A stretch of DNA of 64,000 nt from Hasllibacter sp963833115 (GTDB lineage: Bacteria; Pseudomonadota; Alphaproteobacteria; Rhodobacterales; Rhodobacteraceae). The DNA lies in NCBI GenBank assembly GCA_963833115.1, contig CAWHWS010000002.1, positions 682,001 to 746,000 on the forward strand, written 5' to 3'. The notes under the pieces are model-generated. The model was not told the DNA's origin. It saw only the letters and a list, made by a program, of their open reading frames with translations, and did not search any database. This document shows, one piece after another, positions 8,073 to 18,575 of this stretch (the stretch's first letter is position 1; every line of letters begins with the position of its first letter). The position numbers and the translations under genes were made by a program.

Positions 8073-10561
8073 GCGACGACGACAAGAAGCCCCTCGGCCT
8101 GCGTGGCGGCGGCCCCCGTTCGGGACAGGTCAAGCAGCGTTTCAGCCATGGCCGCACGAACAGCGTGGTCGTCGAGACCAAGCGCAAGCGCGTGGTCGCC
8201 CCCAAGCCGGGCGCCAAGCCCTCGGCCGCGACCGGGGCCGGCACGACCCGGCCCATCGGCGGCGACCCCTCGCGCCGGCCCGGCGGCATCTCCGAGGCCG
8301 AGCTCGAGCGCCGGATGAAGGCCCTCCAGCTCGCCAAGGCCCGCGAGGCCGAGGACGCCGAGCGCCGCGAGGCCGAGGAGCGCGCCCGCGCCGAGGACCG
8401 CGAGAAGCGCCGCGCCGAGATCGAGGCCAAGGAGCGCGAGGAGCAGGAGCGCGCCGACGCGCTCAAGGCCAAGGCCGACGCCGAGGCCGCCGAGAAGCGC
8501 GCCGCCGAGGCGCGCGCCCAGGCCGCCGCCGCGCCGCCCCCTGCCCCCGGCGACGTGGCCCGGGGCCCGTCCCGCGCCGCGCCCGGCGCCGCGCCCCGCA
8601 AGGGACGCGAGGACGACAAGCGCCGCGACGGCGGCAAGGGCCGTGCCGACGCGGGTGGCGGTCGCCGCACCGGCAAGCTGACCCTCTCGGAGGCCACCGG
8701 CGGCGGCGGGCGCCAGCGCTCGCTCGCGTCCATGAAGCGCAAGCAGGAGCGCGCCCGCCGCCAGGCGATGGGCCAGGCCGAGCCGCGCGAGAAGGTCGTG
8801 CGCCAGGTCCGGCTGCCCGAGGCGATCACCGTCGCCGAGCTCGCCAACCGCATGTCCGAGCGCGTCGCCGACGTGGTCAAGTCGCTGATGACGAGCGGCA
8901 TGATGGTCACGCAGACGCAGACGATCGACGCCGACACCGCCGAGCTCATCATCGAGGAGTTCGGCCACAAGGTCGTGCGCGTCTCGGACGCGGACGTGGA
9001 GGACGTCATCGAGCAGACGCCCGACGACGAGGGCGACCTCGTGGCGCGCGCGCCCGTGATCACGATCATGGGCCATGTCGACCACGGCAAGACCTCGCTT
9101 CTGGACGCGATCCGCCAGGCGCGGGTCCAGGCCGGGGAGGCCGGGGGGATCACCCAGCACATCGGCGCCTATCAGGTCGTCCAGAACGGTCAGCCGCTGA
9201 CCTTCCTCGACACGCCGGGCCACGCGGCCTTCACCTCCATGCGCGCGCGGGGCGCGCAGGTGACGGACATCGTCGTGCTCGTCGTCGCGGCGGACGATCA
9301 GGTCATGCCGCAGACCATCGAGGCGATCGCCCACGCCAAGGCGGCGAAGGTCCCGATGATCGTCGCCATCAACAAGATGGACAAGCACGGGGCCAATCCC
9401 GACAAGGTCCGGACGGACCTCCTGCAGCACGAGGTCGTCGTCGAGAAGATGTCCGGCGACGTGCAGGACGTGGAGGTCTCGGCCACCACCGGCGCCGGGC
9501 TCGAGTCCCTCCTCGAGGCGATCGCGCTGCAGGCCGAGGTGCTCGAGCTGCGCGCCAATCCCGACCGCCCCGCCGTGGGCGCCGTGATCGAGGCCAAGCT
9601 CGACGTCGGCCGCGGCCCGGTCGCGACCGTCTTGATCCAGAACGGCACCCTGCGGCAGGGCGACATCTTCGTCGTCGGCGAGCAATGGGGCAAGGTCCGC
9701 GCCCTCGAGAACGACCAGGGTCAGCGCGTCAAGGAAGCGGGGCCGTCCGAACCGGTCGAGGTCCTCGGCCTCAACGGCACGCCCGGCGCGGGCGACGTCC
9801 TCAACGTCGTGGAGACCGAAGGCCAGGCGCGCGAGATCGCGGCCTACCGTCAGAGCGCGGCCAAGGAGAAGCGCGCCGCCGCCGGCGCCGCGGTCACCCT
9901 CGATCAGCTCATGGCGAAGGCCAAGGCGGACGAGGACGTGGCCGAGCTCCCGATCCTGGTGAAGTCCGACGTGCAGGGCTCCGCCGAGGCGATCCAGCAG
10001 GCGCTCGAGAAGATCGGCAACGACGAGGTGCGCGTGCGCCTCCTCCTGTCGGGCGTCGGCGCGATCACCGAGAGCGACGTGACCCTCGCCGAGGCGTCCA
10101 AGTCGCCGATCTTCGGCTTCAACGTTCGGGCCAACGCCGCCGCCCGGGCGATCGCCAACCAGAAGGGCGTCGAGATCCGCTACTACAGCGTGATCTACGA
10201 CATGGTCGACGATGTGCGCGACGCCGCGAGCGGTCTGCTGAAGGCCGAGGTGCGCGAGACGTTCATCGGCTACGCCGAGATCAAGGAGGTGTTCCACGTC
10301 TCCAAGATCGGCAAGGTCGCGGGCTGCCTCGTCACCGAAGGCGTCGCGCGCCGCTCGGCCGGGGTGCGCCTGCTGCGCGACGGCGTCGTGATCCACGAGG
10401 GCACGCTGAAGACGCTCAAGCGGTTCAAGGACGAGGTCTCGGAAGTGCAGTCGGGCCAGGAATGCGGCATGGCGTTCGAGCGCTACGAGGACATCCGCCA
10501 GGGCGACGTGATCGAGATCTTCACGCGCAAGGAGGTCGAGCGCTCGCTCCCCGTCGAATGA
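8069..10561 (+). CDS. infB: Translation initiation factor IF-2
   Basis: 830-residue GTPase that brings initiator tRNA to the 30S subunit. The first 270 residues are a charged Ala/Glu/Arg-rich linker (coiled-coil-like, residues 75-160), followed by the IF2_N domain (VRLPEAITVAELANRMSERV). The G domain has GHVDHGKT at 335-342, DTPGHAAF, and NKMD. Domains II, III and IV follow, ending VIEIFTRKEVERSLPVE. Last gene of the nusA operon, overlapping the YlxR stop by ATGA. A strong hairpin follows at 10627-10654. Confidence 0.97.
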   Translation: MSDDDKKPLGLRGGGPRSGQVKQRFSHGRTNSVVVETKRKRVVAPKPGAKPSAATGAGTTRPIGGDPSRRPGGISEAELERRMKALQLAKAREAEDAERREAEERARAEDREKRRAEIEAKEREEQERADALKAKADAEAAEKRAAEARAQAAAAPPPAPGDVARGPSRAAPGAAPRKGREDDKRRDGGKGRADAGGGRRTGKLTLSEATGGGGRQRSLASMKRKQERARRQAMGQAEPREKVVRQVRLPEAITVAELANRMSERVADVVKSLMTSGMMVTQTQTIDADTAELIIEEFGHKVVRVSDADVEDVIEQTPDDEGDLVARAPVITIMGHVDHGKTSLLDAIRQARVQAGEAGGITQHIGAYQVVQNGQPLTFLDTPGHAAFTSMRARGAQVTDIVVLVVAADDQVMPQTIEAIAHAKAAKVPMIVAINKMDKHGANPDKVRTDLLQHEVVVEKMSGDVQDVEVSATTGAGLESLLEAIALQAEVLELRANPDRPAVGAVIEAKLDVGRGPVATVLIQNGTLRQGDIFVVGEQWGKVRALENDQGQRVKEAGPSEPVEVLGLNGTPGAGDVLNVVETEGQAREIAAYRQSAAKEKRAAAGAAVTLDQLMAKAKADEDVAELPILVKSDVQGSAEAIQQALEKIGNDEVRVRLLLSGVGAITESDVTLAEASKSPIFGFNVRANAAARAIANQKGVEIRYYSVIYDMVDDVRDAASGLLKAEVRETFIGYAEIKEVFHVSKIGKVAGCLVTEGVARRSAGVRLLRDGVVIHEGTLKTLKRFKDEVSEVQSGQECGMAFERYEDIRQGDVIEIFTRKEVERSLPVE

Positions 10562-10623
10562 CCTGGGACGGGGGGCTTTCGAGGCCGGTCGTACATGGCC
10601 GGCCCTCGACGGCCTCGGAAACG

Positions 10624-10656
10624 AAAAACGGGAGAGGCCTGCGCCCCTCCCGTTTC
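10624..10656 (+). terminator. Terminator after infB, possibly bidirectional
   Basis: AACGGGAG (10627-10634) pairs with CTCCCGTT (10647-10654); the left arm is preceded by AAAA and the right arm ends in TTT. It lies 66 bp past the infB stop and 41 bp past the convergent small gene at 10695-10835, so it may end both transcripts. Confidence 0.6.
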
Positions 10657-10694
10657 CCGACCTCGAGTCTCCGGCCGCTGAGCGGCCCGTCCGC

Positions 10695-10835
10695 TCAGGC
10701 GCCAATCACCGCCTGGATCGGATCGCCGGCGACGGTCTTCGCGCCGACCTGCACCACCACGCGTCCGTCAGGAAGGGAGCGCACGTAGCTGCCCTGCACC
10801 GAGACGTAATCACCAACCGTCACCGTCCTGATCAT
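10695..10835 (-). CDS. 46-residue conserved-looking orphan protein
   Basis: A short frame: ATG at 10835, stop at 10695, beginning MIRTVTVGDYVSVQGSYVRS and rich in Val, Gly and Asp as in small beta-sheet proteins. GGGGGA stands 8 nt before the ATG, one of the better ribosome sites in the area. No antisense gene explains the frame, and it sits between a terminator and a stretch with operator-like repeats. I recall similar small proteins in other Rhodobacteraceae but know no function. No membrane segment, no cysteine, no signal peptide. Confidence 0.6.
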   Translation of the reverse strand: MIRTVTVGDYVSVQGSYVRSLPDGRVVVQVGAKTVAGDPIQAVIGA

Positions 10836-10866
10836 GCTTCTGTCCCCCACGATCCGATTTGTTCCA

Positions 10867-10919
10867 TGACATACGCTAGTATGACAGTTCTAAGGCGTCA
10901 TCCGTTAACTGCGCCCTAA
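10867..10919 (-). promoter_or_regulatory. Operator-like sites upstream of the 46-residue gene
   Basis: Two elements. First, an inverted repeat TGACATAC (10867-10874), spacer GCTA, GTATGACA (10879-10886), with one mismatch per arm. Second, TTAA-N7-CTAA at 10905-10919 (read on the minus strand as TTAG-N7-TTAAC), one base from the CtrA pattern TTAA-N7-TTAAC. They lie 32-84 bp upstream of the small gene. The region is unusually AT-rich for this chromosome. No clear -35/-10 pair could be chosen. Confidence 0.35.
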
Positions 10920-10954
10920 TGACCCGTTCGTGAACAAATGTTGTGCGATCGCGC

Positions 10955-11377
10955 CTAAAGAATGTCCCTCAAGGCGGCGACGAGGGGGAGGTCGGCCGGC
11001 GGCATCGGGTAGTCCCGCATCCGGGAGAGGCGCACCCATTCGAGCGTCTGTCCTTCCTTCGCGATCGGCCGACCGTCCCACCTCCGGCACGCGTAGAGCG
11101 GCATGAGGAGGTGGAAGCCCTCGTAGGCGTGGCTCGCGAAGGTCAGCGGCGCGAGGCACGACGCCCAGGTGCCGATGCCGAGCTCCTCGTGCAGCTCTCG
11201 GATCAGGGCGGCTTCCGGCGTCTCCCCGGGCTCGACCTTCCCGCCCGGGAATTCCCACAGTCCCGCCATGGACTTGCCCGGCGGGCGCCGGGCCAGGAGG
11301 ATGCGGCCGTCGACGTCGATCAGCGCGACCGCCGCGACGAGGACGAGGCGCGCGCCGTCAGGAGCGGTAGTCTGCAT
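10955..11377 (-). CDS. mutT: 8-oxo-dGTP diphosphatase, MutT-type Nudix hydrolase
   Basis: 140-residue sanitising enzyme that hydrolyses 8-oxo-dGTP before it can be misincorporated. The complete Nudix box GX5EX7REUXEEXGU runs from G46 to I68 (E52, R60, E61, E64, E65 all present). LWEFPGGKVE before it and the tail DYPMPPADLPLVAALRDIL are typical of MutT itself. It overlaps the end of argJ by 20 nt on the same strand, so it is probably co-transcribed with argJ and the PPIase gene; the same argJ-mutT order is common in Rhodobacteraceae. Confidence 0.9.
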   Translation of the reverse strand: MQTTAPDGARLVLVAAVALIDVDGRILLARRPPGKSMAGLWEFPGGKVEPGETPEAALIRELHEELGIGTWASCLAPLTFASHAYEGFHLLMPLYACRRWDGRPIAKEGQTLEWVRLSRMRDYPMPPADLPLVAALRDIL

Positions 11378-12548
11378 TGATCTCGATGTAGCGGTGCGTG
11401 AGGTCGCAGGTCCACATCTCCGCCGCGCCCGTCCCGAGGCCGAGGTCCACGGCGATCTCGATCTCGGTGCCGGCCATGTGCGCGGCGGCGCGCTCCTCGG
11501 AATAGTCCGGGGAGACCCAACCCTCGCGCGCGACGTCCACCTCGCCGAAACGGATCGCGAGCCGGTCGCGATCGGCCCGCGCGCCGGACTTGCCGACCGC
11601 CATGACGATGCGGCCCCAGTTCGGATCGCCGCCGGCGATGGCGGTCTTCACAAGGGGCGATTCGGCGATGGCGCGGGCCACGCGCGCGGCGTCGGCGTCG
11701 TCCGCGGCGCCGGTGACGCGAACGGTGACGAAGCGGGTCGCCCCCTCGCCGTCGCGCACGATCTGACGCGCGAGGTCCTCCATCACGCCTCCGAGCGCGG
11801 CCTCGAAGGCCTCCGCTTCGGGCGCCGGCCCGGCGCGGGTCGCGGCGACGAGGACCATGTCCGAGGTCGAGGTGTCCCCGTCCACCGTCGCGCGATTGAA
11901 GCTGCGCGCGACCTGCCGGGAGACCATTCCCTGCAGGGCGTCCTGCGCGATGTCGGCATCGGTGAAGACGAAGGCGAGCATCGTCGCCATGTCCGGCGCG
12001 ATCATTCCCGAGCCCTTCGCGATGCCGGCGATCGCCCACCCGCCCGCCACGGCGGACGCCCCCTTGGCGAAGGTGTCGGTCGTCAGGATCGCGTCCGCCG
12101 CCCCGCGGAGATCGCCCGTCTGCCCGGCGAGCCCGTCGATGGCGCGCGCCACCGCGGCGTCGTCCAGCGGCTGGCCGATCACGCCGGTGGAGGCGGTGAA
12201 CACGCGCCCCTCCGGGACGCCCGTCGCGGCCGCCACGGCGGCGCAGATCGCCGCGACCGACCCGTCGCCCCGCTTGCCCGTGAAGGCGTTCGCGTTGCCC
12301 GCGTTGACGAAGATCGCGGCGCCCTGAGACGGATCGCCCCCGCGCTTCGCCTCGCAGTCGAGCACGCTGGCCGAACGGGTCGCGGAGCGGGTGAACGCCC
12401 CGGCCATGGCGGTCCCCGGCGGCAGGATCGCGAGCATCACGTCCGGCCGCCCCTTGTAGCGCAGGCCGGCGGCGGCGGAGGCGACGCGCAGGCCCGCGAT
12501 CTCGGGCAGGTCGGGGAACGCCTCCGGCGCGAGCGGCGAGCGGGCCAT
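11358..12548 (-). CDS. argJ: Bifunctional glutamate N-acetyltransferase/amino-acid acetyltransferase ArgJ
   Basis: 396 residues. It transfers acetyl from N-acetylornithine to glutamate (and may use acetyl-CoA) in the arginine pathway. ArgJ cuts itself into alpha and beta chains; the site is intact as KGSGMIAPDMATML, with cleavage expected between Ala188 and Thr189, the new N-terminal nucleophile. NAGNANAFTGKRG near residue 85 and VDGDTSTSD near 220 are further family signatures. The start overlaps the preceding PPIase stop by one base (TGATG), which ties the two genes. Confidence 0.95.
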   Translation of the reverse strand: MARSPLAPEAFPDLPEIAGLRVASAAAGLRYKGRPDVMLAILPPGTAMAGAFTRSATRSASVLDCEAKRGGDPSQGAAIFVNAGNANAFTGKRGDGSVAAICAAVAAATGVPEGRVFTASTGVIGQPLDDAAVARAIDGLAGQTGDLRGAADAILTTDTFAKGASAVAGGWAIAGIAKGSGMIAPDMATMLAFVFTDADIAQDALQGMVSRQVARSFNRATVDGDTSTSDMVLVAATRAGPAPEAEAFEAALGGVMEDLARQIVRDGEGATRFVTVRVTGAADDADAARVARAIAESPLVKTAIAGGDPNWGRIVMAVGKSGARADRDRLAIRFGEVDVAREGWVSPDYSEERAAAHMAGTEIEIAVDLGLGTGAAEMWTCDLTHRYIEINADYRS

Positions 12549-13363
12549 CAGGGGCGCAGGAGCGCGGGGTCGAGCGCCTCGAGCGGCACGCGTTCGATCT
12601 GCGTCGCGGCTTCGACCTCCGCGAGGTAGGCGCGCACCGCCTCCGATTGCAGGCGACCCCGGATCTCGGCGGCGGCGGCCTCGAAGGCGGGCGGCGCGGC
12701 CTCGCGGGTGTCGTTCAGGCGGATCACGTGCCAGCCGAACTGCGTCTGGACGGGGGCGGAGACCGCACCGACCTCGAGCGCCTGAACGGCCGCCTCGAAC
12801 TCTGGCACCATCTGGCCCGCGCCGAAGAAGCCCAGCGCGCCGCCGCGGGGACCGGACGGCCCGGTCGAGCGCTCCTTGGCGACGTCCGCGAACGCCGCCC
12901 CGCCCTCGATCTCGGCGATGGCCGCCAGCGCGTCCTCCTCGGAGTCGAGCAGGATGTGCGAGGCATCGTATTCGGCGGCGCCCTCGAACCCCTCGATCTG
13001 CGCCTCGTAGGCGGCGCGCACGTCCTCTTGCGTGACCGCGTCCTCGAGATGGCGCATGATCGCGAGGTTGGCGAGCCGCCCGCGACGGATCCCCTCCAGC
13101 TCGCGCTCCACCTCCTCGGGCACCTCCTCGACGGTCAGGGCGAGCGCGTTCTGCTGCACGACCTGGTCGATCAGGCCCGGCAGGAGCGCCTCGCCGGGCA
13201 GGTTCCGGTACTGCTCGGGCAGGCCGCCGAGGGCGACGCGCAGGTCGGCAATTGTGACGTCCTCGCCCGCGACGGTCGCGACGACGGTCTCGCCGCCGTC
13301 CTGCGCGAGGGCGGGGGCGCCGAGAAGCAGGGCGGCGAGGCAGGTGGTCCGTAGCATCTTCAC
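12548..13363 (-). CDS. Periplasmic parvulin-type peptidyl-prolyl cis-trans isomerase
   Basis: 271 residues with a signal peptide (VKMLRTTCLAALLLGAPALA, mature from QDGGE). A SurA-like N-terminal chaperone part (residues 25-130) precedes the parvulin domain: ASHILLDSEEDALAAI, FADVAKERSTGPSG, GGALGFFGAGQMVPEF, FGWHVIRL. It would fold outer-membrane and periplasmic proteins. GTG at 13363 was chosen over ATG at 13357 because GGAGA lies 7 nt before it and the extra lysine improves the signal peptide. Divergent from secA, co-directional with argJ, an arrangement common in Rhodobacteraceae. Confidence 0.88.
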   Translation of the reverse strand: MKMLRTTCLAALLLGAPALAQDGGETVVATVAGEDVTIADLRVALGGLPEQYRNLPGEALLPGLIDQVVQQNALALTVEEVPEEVERELEGIRRGRLANLAIMRHLEDAVTQEDVRAAYEAQIEGFEGAAEYDASHILLDSEEDALAAIAEIEGGAAFADVAKERSTGPSGPRGGALGFFGAGQMVPEFEAAVQALEVGAVSAPVQTQFGWHVIRLNDTREAAPPAFEAAAAEIRGRLQSEAVRAYLAEVEAATQIERVPLEALDPALLRP

Positions 13364-13394
13364 GATGGGATCTCCGGGATGGGGCGTGGCGACG

Positions 13395-13423
13395 TTGACC
13401 TTTACCGGGGCCACCCCTATCTC
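13395..13423 (+). promoter_or_regulatory. Promoter of secA
   Basis: TTGACC (13395-13400) and TATCTC (13418-13423) are 17 bp apart, 120 bp upstream of the secA ATG. This is among the best sigma-70-like pairs in the window and explains the long leader. A long leader fits the known translational control of secA in other bacteria, but I see no SecM-like peptide here. Confidence 0.6.
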
Positions 13424-13543
13424 GCGAACGTCGCGGATCCCGGGGCGACTTGGCCAGCGGATGTGGCGCCGACTGTTACGGCCCTCCCGCCCGGGCGACA
13501 AGGCTCCCATCCTCACGTCGCGGCCAGCGGGAGTGATCGCTAC

Positions 13544-16228
<2,685 letters not shown>

Positions 16229-16242
16229 GGTCCCTCGGGGCC

Positions 16243-17784
16243 GTGGCCTGCGCCGTCCGGGCGGCGGTGACGGGCCTTGCCCTGGTCCTCGGGGCGGCCG
16301 CCGCGGCGCAGGACATGCAGGTCACGCTGCAGATCGAAGACGGCCCCTCCCTGACCGGCGCCCTCCTGGGACATGACGGCGCGCGGATCCGGATCGATAC
16401 CGAGTACGGCCCCCTCACGGTCGACGCCGCCGCCGCCACCTGCCGCGGCGCCGCGTGCCCTCCGCCTTGGGAGGAACGGCTCGCGATCTCCGGCGAGGGC
16501 GCGATCGGCCGCGGGGTCCTCCCGCCCCTGATCGAAGGGTTCGCGCGGGCGCGCGGACTGCAGGTCGCCCTCGACCGGCCCGACGGGGGTCACGATGACT
16601 GGACCCTGACGGCGCAGGACGGCGCGCTCCTCCGGGTGGCGGTGCGGCACACCACCACCGCCGAGGGGCTGGCCGACATCATCGCCGAGGAGGCGGACCT
16701 CGCGATCGCGCTGCGCCCGGTGCGGCTCCTGGAAGCCGCGATGATCGAGGACGCGGGGCTGGGCGCGGTCGGGGCGGCCGCGCGAGCGCGCGCCCTCGGT
16801 GCGGACGCGCTCGTGCCCGTCGTCTCGCCGGACGGCGGCGCAATGGCGCCGACCCTGCCGCAGCTCGCGGCCCTCTTCGCCGGCGCGCTGGACGACTGGG
16901 CCGATCTCGGGCTGCCCCTCGGCCCCGTGCGCCTGCATCTCCCGATGGAGGGAGACGGCATGGCGCAGGCCTTCGAGGACGCGGTCATGGCGCCCGCCGG
17001 GCTGACCCTCGCGGCGGAGATCACGCGTCATGCGGACGCCGGCGCCCTGGCACGGGCGGTCGCGGCCGATCCCGGCGCGATCGGCATCGTGCGCCTCGGA
17101 CAGTCGGGGCCGGCACGGGTCCTCGGCCTGCGCGGCGGCTGCGGCGATCCCATCCGGGACGACGCGGACGCCATCCGCGCCGGGGATCACCCGCTCGTCC
17201 TGCCGATCCTGCTCTACCTTCCCGCGCGGCGGCTGCCGCCGATGGCGCGCGACCTCGCGGCTTATCTCGCGGGGCCGGAGGCCCAGGTTGCAATCGCCGC
17301 CGCCGGGCTGGTCGACCGGGTGCCGCGGCGCCTCCCCCTGGCCGGACAGGGGGTCCGGCTGGCGCGCGCCATCCGGGACGCCGGTGAGGACGCGCCATTG
17401 GAGACGTTGCAGGATCTCGTGGGCCGGCTGCGCGGCGCCGACCGGCTGACCACGACGTTCCGTTTCGCGGACGGGGCGGCCACGCTCGACGCGCCGAGCA
17501 CGGATCACGTCCATCGCCTCGGCGCCCGGATCGCCGCCGGCGCGTTCGACGGACGCACGATCCTCCTCGCCGGGTTCTCGGACGCGCAGGGGCCGGGGGC
17601 GCGCAACCGCCGGCTCTCGGCCCTGCGGGCGGAGGCCGTGCGCGCGGCGCTGGTGCGGGCGGCGGGCGGGCCCGGGGGCGCGACGATCGAGGCCGCGGGC
17701 TTCGGCGAGGCCGCGCCGCTCGCCTGCGACGACACCCCCTGGGGCCGGCGCGTCAACCGCCGGGTCGAGGTCTGGGCGGACTAG
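16243..17784 (+). CDS. Secreted PstS-like phosphate-binding domain fused to an OmpA/MotB C-terminal domain
   Basis: About 513 residues. After a signal peptide (AVTGLALVLGAAAAAQ) comes a short beta-rich part with CRGAACPPPW, then a periplasmic-binding fold (LVPVVSPDG, LFAGALDDWADLG, PGAIGIVRLG, LYLPARRLPPMARDLAAYL) like phosphate-binding PstS, and an OmpA-like peptidoglycan-binding end (FRFADGAATLDAPS ... LLAGFSDAQGPGARNRRLS). It would tether a binding domain to the cell wall in the periplasm; the ligand is unknown. No pst permease is near. The start is uncertain: GTG 16243 (weak GAGG upstream), or TTG 16207 inside secA, or GTG 16267. Its TAG overlaps the radC stop. Confidence 0.75.
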   Translation: MACAVRAAVTGLALVLGAAAAAQDMQVTLQIEDGPSLTGALLGHDGARIRIDTEYGPLTVDAAAATCRGAACPPPWEERLAISGEGAIGRGVLPPLIEGFARARGLQVALDRPDGGHDDWTLTAQDGALLRVAVRHTTTAEGLADIIAEEADLAIALRPVRLLEAAMIEDAGLGAVGAAARARALGADALVPVVSPDGGAMAPTLPQLAALFAGALDDWADLGLPLGPVRLHLPMEGDGMAQAFEDAVMAPAGLTLAAEITRHADAGALARAVAADPGAIGIVRLGQSGPARVLGLRGGCGDPIRDDADAIRAGDHPLVLPILLYLPARRLPPMARDLAAYLAGPEAQVAIAAAGLVDRVPRRLPLAGQGVRLARAIRDAGEDAPLETLQDLVGRLRGADRLTTTFRFADGAATLDAPSTDHVHRLGARIAAGAFDGRTILLAGFSDAQGPGARNRRLSALRAEAVRAALVRAAGGPGGATIEAAGFGEAAPLACDDTPWGRRVNRRVEVWAD

Positions 17785-18533
17785 AGGTAGCCCTCCGCGC
17801 GGAAGCTGACCTCCCGGCTGTCGCCGATGACGATATGATCGTGCAGGACCAGCCCCAGCGCCTCCACCCCCAGGGCGATGCGCTCGGTCATGGCGATGTC
17901 GGCCTGCGACGGGGTCGGGTCGCCCGAGGGGTGGTTGTGCACCAGGATCAGCGCCGAGGCGTCGAGCTCCAGCGCCCGCTTGATGACCTCTCGCGGGTAG
18001 ACGGGGACGTGGTCGACGGTGCCCTTGCCCGCCTGCTCGTCGGCGATCAGGGCGTTCTTGCGATCGAGATAGAGGACGCGGAACGCTTCGGTGTCCGAAT
18101 GGGACATCTCCGCGCGCAGATAGTCCATGATCGCGTCCCAGGACGACAGGACCGGCCGCTGCATCACACGTCCGCGCGCGAGGCGCCGCGCCGCGGCCTC
18201 GACGATCTTGATCTCGGTCACCACGGCCGCACCGACGCCGTGCACCTCGGCCAGCCGGGCGGGGCTCGCGGCGAGCACGCCGGTGAAGCCGCCGAATCGC
18301 TCCATCAGGCGGTTGGCCAGCGGCTTGACGTCCTGCCGCGGGATGGCCCGGAACAGCACCAGCTCCAGAAGCTCGTAATCGGGCACCGCCCCGTCGCCGC
18401 CGCGCACGAACCGGCTGCGGAGCCTGGCGCGGTGGTCCTTGATGTAGGACGGCAGCCGCGCCCCGTTCGGGACGGCCGGGGCCTCGTCGAGGAGGGAGGC
18501 GGAAGCCTCGGCGAAGGCGTGGGGGTCGGACAT
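17781..18533 (-). CDS. radC: DNA repair/recombination-associated protein RadC (JAMM metalloprotein)
   Basis: 250 residues: N-terminal helix-hairpin-helix part (LAEVHGVGAAVVTEIK) and C-terminal MPN/JAMM domain with the zinc motif HNHPSGDPTPSQAD. The molecular role is unsettled; RadC is not a proven repair protein. ATG 18533 was chosen over 18554 because GGAGG stands 8 nt before it. A perfect TTAA-N7-TTAAC site begins 24 bp upstream, suggesting CtrA control; I recall that Rhodobacteraceae CtrA regulons include DNA-processing genes. It converges with the PstS/OmpA gene, sharing the bases CTAG as both stop codons. Confidence 0.9.
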   Translation of the reverse strand: MSDPHAFAEASASLLDEAPAVPNGARLPSYIKDHRARLRSRFVRGGDGAVPDYELLELVLFRAIPRQDVKPLANRLMERFGGFTGVLAASPARLAEVHGVGAAVVTEIKIVEAAARRLARGRVMQRPVLSSWDAIMDYLRAEMSHSDTEAFRVLYLDRKNALIADEQAGKGTVDHVPVYPREVIKRALELDASALILVHNHPSGDPTPSQADIAMTERIALGVEALGLVLHDHIVIGDSREVSFRAEGYL

Positions 18534-18556
18534 GGCCCGACCCTCCGGCATCACGG

Positions 18557-18572
18557 TTAAAGGGGCGTTAAC
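18557..18572 (-). promoter_or_regulatory. CtrA-type binding site upstream of radC
   Basis: TTAA (18557-18560), seven bases, TTAAC (18568-18572): an exact match to the CtrA consensus TTAA-N7-TTAAC, in a chromosome where TTAA is rare. It lies 24-39 bp upstream of the radC ATG and directly before the end of dnaJ, so radC is the natural target. Confidence 0.6.
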
Positions 18573-18575
18573 GCC

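Noticed and set aside
7781..10705. 974-codon open frame antisense to infB and the YlxR-like gene
   Set aside because: Shadow frame caused by extreme third-position GC; composition (His/Leu/Asp/Gly-rich, low complexity) is typical of a reverse-strand artefact and the real genes opposite are certain.
10926..10935. GTTCGTGAAC as a LexA (SOS) box
   Set aside because: Alphaproteobacterial LexA sites are direct repeats of GTTC with a 7-bp spacer; this is an inverted repeat with a 2-bp spacer.
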